Below are positions 18,670-26,000 of a DNA stretch of 64,000 bases, piece after piece. The translations under genes and the position numbers were made by a program. Positions within the stretch are counted from its first letter, which is position 1; every line of letters starts with the position of its first letter. The DNA is from Alphaproteobacteria bacterium (lineage in GTDB: Bacteria > Pseudomonadota > Alphaproteobacteria > JAVJVX01): contig JAVJVX010000005.1 in the NCBI GenBank assembly GCA_040220875.1, forward strand, positions 62,001 to 126,000, given 5' to 3'. Under the pieces are notes generated by a model. It saw only the letters and a program-made list of their open reading frames with translations, ran no database searches and was not told the DNA's origin.

Positions 18670-20040
18670 CTATTCCGTCTCGCCACCGCGGTTACCGCCG
18701 CGGCCGGCCGCTCTCTCGGCGCGGATCTGCCGGGCCTTGTCGGGAAAGGTCTTCTGCTGGCCGCGCGCCACCGCGAGCGCGTCATCGGGAACATCCTTCG
18801 TCACCACGCTGCCCGCCCCCACGATGGTGTTTCGGCCGATCGTGACCGGCGCCACCAGAGCCGTGTTCGAGCCGATGAAAGCGCCCGCGCCGATGACCGT
18901 TTTCGATTTGCCGAACCCGTCATAATTGCAGGTGATGGTGCCGGCCCCGATATTGGCGTTTGCGCCGATTTCGGCATCGCCGATATAGCTGAGATGATTG
19001 GCCTTGGCGCCGGCCTGTAATTCCGCGTTCTTGACCTCGACGAAATTGCCGACCCGCGCGCCCTGGCCAATGACGGCGCCCGGCCGCAAGCGGGCGTAGG
19101 GCCCGATGACCGCTCCCGCCGCCACGCGCGCGCCCTCCAGATGGCTGAAGGCCCGGATTCGCGCCCCCTCGGCCACCGACACGCCGGGGCCGAAGACCAC
19201 ATGGGGTTCGACCGAGACGTCGGCCGCGAGCTCGGTGTCGAAGCTGAAGAAAACGCTCGCCGGGTCGGTCAGCGTCACCCCGTCTGACAAGCACTCTCCC
19301 CGCCGCCGCCATTGCCAGACGCTCTCCACCAGGGCGAGATCGGCGCGCGAATTGACACCGAGCAGTTCTTCGGGGTCCTCCGCCATCACCACGCGGCAAG
19401 TCCGGCCCGCGGCGCGGGCGATGGCGACAAGATCGGTCAGGTAATATTCGCCCTTGGCATTGTCGTCCGACAATTTCGCGAGATAGTCGAACAGCACGGA
19501 CCCGTCGAAGGCCATCACGCCCGAGTTGCAAAGTCTGATCCGGGCTTCCTCGGGGCTGGCATCCTTCGCCTCGATGATGGCATGGAGCCCACCATCGTCG
19601 CCGGTCACCAGCCGGCCATAGGCGCCGGGCTCGTCGAGTTCCATTCCGAGCACGGCCACCGCGCAGGATTCGTCGCCGCGCAAGGTCGCAACCAGATTTT
19701 CCAGCGTCCTTGGCATCAGGAGCGGCGTGTCGCCAAACAGCACCAGTACCTCGCCCCGGAAGCCGTCCAGGAAATCTCGGGCTGCCAGAACCGCGTGGCC
19801 GGTTCCGCGCGGCGAGTCCTGGATGACCGAGCCCGCCGGCGCGGCGGCGGCGCGCACATCGCTCATATGAGCCGCTGTCACCACCGCCAGGCGCTCGGGT
19901 GCGAGCGCCTGCGCTGTCGCCAGCACATGGGCGATCAAGGACGCGCCGGCGATCTCGTGAAGAACCTTCGGCCGACCGGATTTCATCCGCGTGCCGGCGC
20001 CGGCGGCCAAGACAAGAACGGCGAGTGAGGATGCCGCCAT
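18670..20040 (-). CDS. glmU: Bifunctional UDP-N-acetylglucosamine pyrophosphorylase / glucosamine-1-phosphate N-acetyltransferase
   Basis: Completes UDP-GlcNAc synthesis from GlcN-1-P. The 456-residue protein has an N-terminal nucleotidyltransferase domain with LAAGAGTRMKS and PKVLHEI, and the FGDTPL metal/nucleotide site. From about residue 250 a left-handed beta-helix of hexapeptide repeats follows, including ANHLSYIGDAEIG and GAGTITCNYDGFGK, conserved in the acetyltransferase active site. It pairs with glmS immediately downstream. Confidence 0.97.
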   Translation of the reverse strand: MAASSLAVLVLAAGAGTRMKSGRPKVLHEIAGASLIAHVLATAQALAPERLAVVTAAHMSDVRAAAAPAGSVIQDSPRGTGHAVLAARDFLDGFRGEVLVLFGDTPLLMPRTLENLVATLRGDESCAVAVLGMELDEPGAYGRLVTGDDGGLHAIIEAKDASPEEARIRLCNSGVMAFDGSVLFDYLAKLSDDNAKGEYYLTDLVAIARAAGRTCRVVMAEDPEELLGVNSRADLALVESVWQWRRRGECLSDGVTLTDPASVFFSFDTELAADVSVEPHVVFGPGVSVAEGARIRAFSHLEGARVAAGAVIGPYARLRPGAVIGQGARVGNFVEVKNAELQAGAKANHLSYIGDAEIGANANIGAGTITCNYDGFGKSKTVIGAGAFIGSNTALVAPVTIGRNTIVGAGSVVTKDVPDDALAVARGQQKTFPDKARQIRAERAAGRGGNRGGETE

Positions 20041-20177
20041 CAGGATTCCTATTCAGAAGACGAGGCCGCGGGACGAGACCATGAGACAGGGTTACGGGCC
20101 ATCTAAGGCCCTGACACACTTAGCAAAGGAGATCGGAAAGGAAAAGGGAAAGGCACCTGCCGGCAGCGGGCCGGTGG

Positions 20178-21140
20178 TCAGAACAGGCCGAGAAAACTGC
20201 CCTCTATCTCCACCGGCAGGTCGCGGTAATACTGCCCGCTGGCGACCCGGACGAGATGGATTTCCACCAGCCCGTGGCGACCCTCGTATTCGATCTTGAG
20301 CGGCACCGGCGGTACGGCTTCGAGAATCTTGCCCATCCAGACGCGGCCGTCCAACGGATAGCGCCCCTTGACGTCGGGGCTGCGCCAGAAGCCGGTGATC
20401 TGATTCATCTGAAGTCGGCAGGGCTTGACGTCGGTCGCATTCAATTGCTCGATCCCGGGCCGCTCAAGCGGGGCTGGCGGCGCCTCGTCAAAAACGAGGT
20501 CGTAGCGCCGACGCCCGTCATAGACCGGGACCGTCAGCTTGCAGCTCTGTGTGTCATCCAGAAACTCGACCGCGGCCAGAACACCGCTCATCGGGTCGAC
20601 TGTGTTGCGGATCATCTCCGGCGGCACCTCGTCGCGCTCGTCCAGATAGGCCGGCGGTACCGCATTCGTCGTCACATTGCCTTCACCGTCATAAGAGAGA
20701 TAGACGGTGCGGCTCTTGTTTTTCCAGAAACTGTTGGTGCGATGGTTCTGCGGGCGCAGGCGATCGGACTCGACCAGCCCCGTCGACAGCGCGTTCATCC
20801 GCCATGAGTAGAGCGCCCCGATGACACCGATGGTCTCGGCCGCGGTCTCCATCTGATAGGCCTGATCGGCAAGTTCGATATCTGCCGCGAACGAGAGCGC
20901 ATAAACGCCCGAGACGGTGATTTCGTAACGTAGCGAGATATTGCGGCTGTCGCCTGTCAGTTCTCCGGCACGCAGTCCGGGAAGGTCGCCGTCGAGATCG
21001 AGGAACGTCGTGGCGAGGCCTGTACCGGCCGATGCGAAAATCAGGCAGAGGGTCGCGAGCACGACCCGCCCTCTGGCGCGGCAGACGCCACGCCCGTTGT
21101 CTTTCGTGCCACCAGTTTTCTGGTGTTCCGGCCGCCGCAT
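20178..21140 (-). CDS. DUF3108 domain-containing secreted/periplasmic protein
   Basis: Protein of 320 residues with a likely signal peptide whose hydrophobic core is VVLATLCLIFASAGTGLA around residues 26-43; the N-region is unusually long and basic. The mature part matches the DUF3108 pattern: ISLRYEITVSGVYALSFAAD at the front, a central NPVDPMSG-like TVDPMSGVLA, then YDGRRRYDLVF. DUF3108 is a beta-rich family of unknown function, probably periplasmic. The gene is isolated from glmU by about 140 bases. Confidence 0.82.
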   Translation of the reverse strand: MRRPEHQKTGGTKDNGRGVCRARGRVVLATLCLIFASAGTGLATTFLDLDGDLPGLRAGELTGDSRNISLRYEITVSGVYALSFAADIELADQAYQMETAAETIGVIGALYSWRMNALSTGLVESDRLRPQNHRTNSFWKNKSRTVYLSYDGEGNVTTNAVPPAYLDERDEVPPEMIRNTVDPMSGVLAAVEFLDDTQSCKLTVPVYDGRRRYDLVFDEAPPAPLERPGIEQLNATDVKPCRLQMNQITGFWRSPDVKGRYPLDGRVWMGKILEAVPPVPLKIEYEGRHGLVEIHLVRVASGQYYRDLPVEIEGSFLGLF

Positions 21141-21233
21141 GGGCGACAGCGCCTCCCGCGCGTTCTCTTGCAGTTTCTTTTCCGCCAGCGGAGCTTAGCC
21201 TATTTCGTCCCGCCAGGCCAACAGCCCCCGGCG

Positions 21234-23135
21234 CTAGAGCCCGGTCAGGTAGCTGGCGGCGTGGAAAGTCACGAAAGCCGCCAGATAGGCCAGCGCAAAG
21301 AGATAAGCCGCCATGAACAGAGGCCAGCGCCAGCTATTGGTCTCGCGCCGCGTCACGGCGAGGGTCGAGAGGCATTGGGGCGCAAACACGTACCAGGCGA
21401 GAAAGGCAAGTGCCGTGGGCAGGCTCCAGGCCGTCCGAAGCGTGGCCGCCAGGCTTTCAACTACCGCGCCGTCGGGGCCACTCAGCGCGTAGACGGTCCC
21501 CAGCGCGGCGACGGCTACTTCGCGCGCCGCCATGCCGGGGACGAGGGCGATGGAAATTTCCCAATTGAAGCCGATGGGCGCGAACACCGTGTGCAACGCC
21601 TGGCCGATCTGGCCCGCGAAACTGTAAAAGATGGCCGGATCCGTCGCGCCGGGCGGCGGTGCCGGAAAGGAGGCGAGCCCCCAGAGGACGACCATCACCG
21701 TGAGAATGATCTTACCTACCCTGACGAGGAAGATTCGCGCCCGCTCCCACAGGCCGAGGGCGAGGTCGCGCAGGCCCGGAATCTGATATTTGGGGAGTTC
21801 CATGAGAAGCGCCTGTGGCTGGCCGCGCGTCACGGTGCGCTTCAGCACGGCGGCGACGGCGAGTGCGCTGACGATCCCCGCGATATAGAGCGTGAACATG
21901 ACGAGCCCCTGCAGGCCGATGCCGCCCCAGACGGTCTCGCTGGGGATGAAGGCGGCGATGATCAGGGTGTAGACCGGCAGCCGGGCCGAGCAGGTCATGA
22001 GCGGCGCCACCAGGATCGTGGTAAGACGGTCGCGCGGGTGGGCGATCGTGCGTGCAGCCATGATGCCGGGGATGGCGCAGGCGAAGCTCGAGAGAAGCGG
22101 AATGAAGGCCCGGCCATTGAGACCGACCGCGGCCATCAGGCGATCCATGATGAAGGCCGCGCGCGCCATGTAGCCTGTCGCTTCAAGCACGAGGATGAAG
22201 GCGAACAGGATCAGAATCTGCGGCAGGAAGATCACCACGCTGCCGGCGCCGGCCAGAACACCGTCCACAATCAGGCTCTGGAGATAGCCGGCTGGCAGGG
22301 TGGCTGCGGTGATCCCCTGCAGGGCGACGATGCCGTCGTCGATCCAGGTCATCGGTGTCTCTGCCCAGGCAAAGACTGCCTGGAACATGAAAAACAAGAG
22401 CGCAAACAGGAGGAGCGGCCCGATGAGCCGGTGCAGCACCACAGTGTCAGCAAGGCGGGTCAGCCGGTGTTCGATCCCTTCCGAGAGCGTGACCCGTTCG
22501 GCCAGAGCGCGCGCCTCACGCTGCAGTGACGGCAGATCGGCCGGGCTGGGCGGCTTCCCCGGCGGGGGAACGGCGCGGACCGCCAGCTCGGCGGCGCTCG
22601 CCGCCAGTTGATCGAGAAGCGCGCCGACGCCAGCCTTGCGCACTGCCACGGTGGGGACCACCGGCAGGCCCAACTCGCGCGACAGTTCGGCCGCATCGAT
22701 ATCGATCCGGTCGCGTTCCGCCAGATCGGCCATGTTCAGCGCAATGACGAGCGGCACGCCCAGTTGCTTCAGTTCGAGCACGAAACGCAGGTGGCGGCGC
22801 AGGTTGGTCGAATCGACAACGCAAAGAATGAGATCGGGCCGGGCTTCGCCCGGCTGATCACCCAGGATGACGTTCCGCGCGATCTGTTCGTCCGGGCTTT
22901 TCGGATCGAGGCTGTAGGTGCCGGGCAGGTCGACGGCTTCCACCTGGATGGGTGCGCCCGATTCGGCCTTCAGGGTGAACGCGCCGGCGCGGCGCTCCAC
23001 GGTCACACCCGGATAATTGCCGACTTTCTGGCGCGCGCCCGTCAGCGTGTTGAACAGGGCCGACTTGCCGCTGTTGGGATTGCCCACCAGCGCCAGACGC
23101 AGAGGCCGGATATCGGGTTGCGGATCAGTCTTCAT
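21234..23135 (-). CDS. feoB: Ferrous iron transporter FeoB
   Basis: Inner-membrane Fe(II) uptake protein with an N-terminal GTPase domain: G1 GNPNSGKS at residues 18-25, G2 in PGVTVER, G3 DLPGTYS, G4 NMAD. About eight membrane segments follow from residue 240, with a Gate motif region around SFACAIPGIMAARTI. At 633 residues it is shorter than the E. coli form (about 770), yet both ends look complete. The start overlaps the end of feoA by 11 bases, indicating translational coupling. A Fur-like box upstream of feoA suggests iron repression of both. Confidence 0.96.
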   Translation of the reverse strand: MKTDPQPDIRPLRLALVGNPNSGKSALFNTLTGARQKVGNYPGVTVERRAGAFTLKAESGAPIQVEAVDLPGTYSLDPKSPDEQIARNVILGDQPGEARPDLILCVVDSTNLRRHLRFVLELKQLGVPLVIALNMADLAERDRIDIDAAELSRELGLPVVPTVAVRKAGVGALLDQLAASAAELAVRAVPPPGKPPSPADLPSLQREARALAERVTLSEGIEHRLTRLADTVVLHRLIGPLLLFALLFFMFQAVFAWAETPMTWIDDGIVALQGITAATLPAGYLQSLIVDGVLAGAGSVVIFLPQILILFAFILVLEATGYMARAAFIMDRLMAAVGLNGRAFIPLLSSFACAIPGIMAARTIAHPRDRLTTILVAPLMTCSARLPVYTLIIAAFIPSETVWGGIGLQGLVMFTLYIAGIVSALAVAAVLKRTVTRGQPQALLMELPKYQIPGLRDLALGLWERARIFLVRVGKIILTVMVVLWGLASFPAPPPGATDPAIFYSFAGQIGQALHTVFAPIGFNWEISIALVPGMAAREVAVAALGTVYALSGPDGAVVESLAATLRTAWSLPTALAFLAWYVFAPQCLSTLAVTRRETNSWRWPLFMAAYLFALAYLAAFVTFHAASYLTGL

Positions 23136-23391
23136 CGAGGCTTACCAGTATCGAGGCTGCCTCCACGCGGCGAAGCGCGACGCGGACGTCGTCGATCTTG
23201 ACCGCGATCGGGTCATGGCCGAACGGGCTTTCATGCAAGACCACAATGCGCGCATCCTCGATAAATCCCATTTCGCGCAGGCGATTAGCGACCTCGGCGC
23301 GCGCCGCGTCGAGCAGGATCGCGGCAATGCGCCCCCGGGCGCCCGGCCTCAGATCGGCGAGACAAACCGTATTTTCGCTCAGGGTCGCCAA
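23125..23391 (-). CDS. feoA: Ferrous iron transport protein FeoA
   Basis: Small SH3-like cytoplasmic protein (88 residues) that supports FeoB. It shows the typical CLADLRPGARGRIAAI start and the ANRLREMGFIEDARI core. The frame is open upstream to an ATG at 23520, but that would add 43 residues of unlikely sequence across the promoter and Fur box. A TTG at 23391 preceded by AGGAGGG with a 4-base gap is the better start. The stop overlaps feoB. Confidence 0.9.
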   Translation of the reverse strand: MATLSENTVCLADLRPGARGRIAAILLDAARAEVANRLREMGFIEDARIVVLHESPFGHDPIAVKIDDVRVALRRVEAASILVSLDED

Positions 23392-23395
23392 ATGT

Positions 23396-23402
23396 CCCTC
23401 CT
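23396..23402 (-). promoter_or_regulatory. Ribosome binding site deciding the feoA TTG start
   Basis: Minus strand AGGAGGG, ending 4 bases before TTG at 23391. No comparable site precedes the upstream ATG of the same frame. Confidence 0.75.
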
Positions 23403-23477
23403 GCGGGCTCGCGCGGGAGCCCGCTTTCCCCGGCTTCACCCGGGATCTGCCTGATCCAGCATATCTCGGGCCACTCT

Positions 23478-23496
23478 GAAAATGAAAATCATTTGC
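23478..23496. promoter_or_regulatory. Fur-like operator of feoAB
   Basis: Minus strand GCAAATGATTTTCATTTTC matches the 19-base Fur consensus GATAATGATAATCATTATC at 14 positions, including the two central ATGAT/TCATT halves. It lies about 90 bases before the feoA start, where it would cover the promoter. Alphaproteobacterial regulators (Fur, Mur, Irr) bind varied sites, so the exact regulator is uncertain. Confidence 0.65.
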
Positions 23497-23627
23497 AGTC
23501 TGGCGCCGACCGAGAGGCATATCACATCGGGCGCCGGCACACAGCCCTATTTCAGGAGGTCAAAGGCCGCTTTTCGGGGTCTGGCGGGATCGGACGGCAA
23601 CGGGCGGCCGCCCCGGACGGCGATTTC

Positions 23628-23657
23628 TTGACAGGGGAAAATCCGCCCCCTTATATG
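23628..23657 (+). promoter_or_regulatory. Promoter of tRNA-Val
   Basis: Perfect -35 TTGACA (23628-23633), then 18 bases, then TATATG (23652-23657); TTATAT at 17 bases is the alternative. The -10 ends about 40 bases before the mature tRNA. Confidence 0.7.
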
Positions 23658-23697
23658 CGGACCCCAGCCCGCCCCTGGCAGCGCGCGACACCGGGCC

Positions 23698-23772
23698 GGG
23701 CGCGTAGCTCAGCGGGAGAGCGCTCGCCTCACACGCGAGAGGTCGCTGGTTCAATCCCAGCCGCGCCCACCA
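23698..23772 (+). tRNA. tRNA-Val (anticodon CAC)
   Basis: Full cloverleaf: 7-bp acceptor stem GGGCGCG/CGCGCCC, anticodon arm CTCGC-CTCACAC-GCGAG giving anticodon CAC, and T arm GCTGG-TTCAATC-CCAGC. The CCA is encoded. It reads GUG codons. Confidence 0.97.
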
Positions 23773-23862
23773 TCTCCCCGCCACCTGGCCAGGTTGCTTG
23801 GCCGAGTGACCCGGCCAGGCCGCCGCGCGGCGCGCTGTCCGGCCGGCTGATATGCGCGGGGA

Positions 23863-25653
23863 CTAATAATAGGCGCGCAGGGTGAAGAAGACCCGCGGGT
23901 CGTCACCAGCGCTGCCCTCGGCGAAGACCGGCCGGGTCAATGGCTGGGCGCCCTCCACCGTGGCGTAAAGATGGGCGCCGAGCCCCAGGCGCAGGCCGGC
24001 CCCCGCGGATGCCATCGACTGCCGCCCGAGCCCGCCTTTGAGCCAGGTCGCGCCGACATCATAGAACCCGTAAAAGGTCACGCCCGTGAGATAAGGCTCC
24101 CAGGCGGGTGCGTCCAGTTGCAGCTCGACCTCGGTTCCAACGCCGTCATCGCCGAGAATTTCCGACGGGTCGTAGGCGCGGCCAAAACGGCTGCCGCCAA
24201 ATCCCGCGAGTTCCGATTCCAGCAGGCGATGGGCCGCCCACTGGCCGCGCGCCGCCCAGTAAAGGCCGACACGCTCCCAGAACCGCTGGTAACGGGACAG
24301 GAACACCGTCGCCTTGGTGAAATCCGACCGTCCCCGAAAGCGGCTCAGATTGAGGCCGTCACGGCCAGAGGCGCCGAAGGCGTCGAGGCCCTGACTGATT
24401 TCGAAACTGGCGCTGAGATCTGCGTCCCACGGATCGCGCGTCCCGTAATACAGGCCAAGCCCGAGGACACGGTGATGGTCCTTGAACAGACGCAGCTCTT
24501 CGAAGCGCTCGCTGTCGGTATCGCGATAGGTGAACCGGCCATTGAAATAAAGGTTTTCCGACCGGGAGCGAATGATCGGGTAGGAAAGGCCGAGCTCGAA
24601 CCGAAGGCTGACATTTTCCACGCCGAGATTTTCCAGTGTAAAACCCGGCTCACTGTCGCCGTGGCTGGCGGCGAAGCTCGCCACCAGCCCGTCGCCGCCC
24701 AGGGGCTGGCGGTAGAAGAGACTGGCAAACCGGAGCTCTTCGGTCTGGGTTACCGTAACGTAGCGCACATCGACACTCTCGTAGAAACCCAGCGGCGAGT
24801 TCAGCGTCACCCCGCCCCAAAGCTGAAAGCGCCCGTTGAAGCGGGTTCCCCGATTGTCGAACTGCACGAAGCCGGAACTGTCGCGATGTTCCATCAGCAG
24901 CACGAGGTTAAAGGCCCCCTCGCCTGTTTCCGATGGTTCGACGAGCGGCCGGACCGTAGCGCCCGCCAGGTCGGAAACGAGCAGCACGGCGCGCTCCAGC
25001 TCGCGATTGCCAATGGGCGCCCTGCCGGTGATTGCCCTGAGGTAGGATTCGATCAGCGCGGCCGAGCCCTCGACCTGGCCCTCGATCACGATATTGTCGA
25101 TATATCCCTCGATCGCGCGGAGCGTGACGCTACCGGCCACGGGATCGGTGTCCTGCAGCGCACCCCGGCTGAGCGAATAGCCTTTTTCACGGTAGAGCCG
25201 TGTCAGCGCCGCCAAAGCCTCATTGAGGCGCGCGGGCGTAAGTTCTCTGCCAACCAGCAAATCCGCCAACATCTCGCGATCTGCATCGGTCAAAATACTG
25301 GCGCCCTGGATTTGGAGCGACTTGACCGTGAAGCCGAGCGCCGTGTCCGGCACCCCCGGCGCCGGCCCGGTCGGCGCCATGTCCGGGCCGGTGGGCATCG
25401 GTCGGGTCGGTTCGACCGCGAAGCGCTTGTCGATCTGGCCGGGTGAGGCAGAGTTGACCGCCTGCTGCGCCATGGCCGGGACCGCCTCGAGGAGGGCGAG
25501 GCAGAGAGCGAGAGCCAGGCCACAGACCCGGCGGGCCGCCCGACCCGGCGGTTTTTCGGGACTTTTCCGGCCGGGGCCGCCGGGCAGAGAAAAGGTCTTA
25601 CCGAAAAACCGCAGAAAAACGCGCCCTACACGGCCATGCGCACGGTTAACCAT
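23863..25653 (-). CDS. TpsB/FhaC/ShlB-type outer-membrane transporter with POTRA domain
   Basis: Outer-membrane partner of a two-partner secretion system, 596 residues. After a signal peptide (hydrophobic LALALCLALLEAVPAMA near residues 45-61, behind a long basic N-region) comes a POTRA_2-like domain (about 110-250: LQIQGASILTDADREML, then RLYREKGYSLSRGAL and RAIEGYIDNIVIEG). A 16-strand-barrel region runs to the end, finishing FFTLRAYY with a terminal aromatic. The ATG is preceded by GGGGGGAAT. It is divergent from the FecR-domain protein, the obvious candidate cargo; no classic TpsA with a haemagglutination domain is nearby. Confidence 0.85.
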   Translation of the reverse strand: MVNRAHGRVGRVFLRFFGKTFSLPGGPGRKSPEKPPGRAARRVCGLALALCLALLEAVPAMAQQAVNSASPGQIDKRFAVEPTRPMPTGPDMAPTGPAPGVPDTALGFTVKSLQIQGASILTDADREMLADLLVGRELTPARLNEALAALTRLYREKGYSLSRGALQDTDPVAGSVTLRAIEGYIDNIVIEGQVEGSAALIESYLRAITGRAPIGNRELERAVLLVSDLAGATVRPLVEPSETGEGAFNLVLLMEHRDSSGFVQFDNRGTRFNGRFQLWGGVTLNSPLGFYESVDVRYVTVTQTEELRFASLFYRQPLGGDGLVASFAASHGDSEPGFTLENLGVENVSLRFELGLSYPIIRSRSENLYFNGRFTYRDTDSERFEELRLFKDHHRVLGLGLYYGTRDPWDADLSASFEISQGLDAFGASGRDGLNLSRFRGRSDFTKATVFLSRYQRFWERVGLYWAARGQWAAHRLLESELAGFGGSRFGRAYDPSEILGDDGVGTEVELQLDAPAWEPYLTGVTFYGFYDVGATWLKGGLGRQSMASAGAGLRLGLGAHLYATVEGAQPLTRPVFAEGSAGDDPRVFFTLRAYY

Positions 25654-26000
25654 ATTCCCCCCAAAATTGGCGCGCCCGGGCCAAGCCTCCGTCCCGGTCT
25701 TTAACCGCGCCGGCCCCCCGACCGGGCCGCCAGCCTAGTCGCCGGCCCCTGACAAAGGGTTAACCACGAGTCCCCTTTTCCGTGGCGCCGCGCCGCGCCC
25801 AAATCTTAAGGCCGGGATTTATATAAAATTTTAGATAAATGAATATTAAATAAGTAAATACTTTTCGTAAACTAGTAATAAAAATACGAATTATTTTATT
25901 TTGACTGCATAGCGTGTTTTCCCCTTTTTTGGTGGAGCGGTCGGACCCGGCGCGGCCTGGCCAGACCGAGTACTGCCAGACCGAGTACTGGAGGAAAACG
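25654..26000. other. Divergent intergenic region with AT-rich island
   Basis: A gene-free stretch of 347 bases between the transporter and the FecR-domain protein. Positions 25816-25911 are strikingly AT-rich compared with everything around, with an imperfect inverted repeat AATAAAA/TTTTATT (25877-25883 and 25894-25900). Near the FecR gene lies a perfect 15-bp tandem duplication. It probably carries both divergent promoters, but no single -35/-10 pair stands out. Confidence 0.6.
25961..25990 (+). repeat. 15-bp perfect tandem duplication before the FecR-domain gene
   Basis: CCAGACCGAGTACTG occurs twice head to tail, ending at the start of the GGAGG ribosome binding site (25990-25994). It would lie in the 5' leader. 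Confidence 0.85.

Larger units (their letters stand above)
23392..23697. other. Intergenic region between feoA and tRNA-Val
   Basis: About 300 bases without a protein gene. It holds the feoA ribosome binding site, the Fur-like box (23478-23496) and, at the other end, the tRNA-Val promoter (23628-23657). Nothing else was recognised. Confidence 0.6.

Noticed and set aside
18643-18670. glmS ribozyme before glmS
   Set aside because: Only 26 bases separate glmU and glmS, far too short for the ribozyme, and no conserved core was seen.
21234-23135. Truncated feoB
   Set aside because: Shorter than the E. coli protein, but the GTPase start and the last membrane segment are intact and the start is coupled to feoA.
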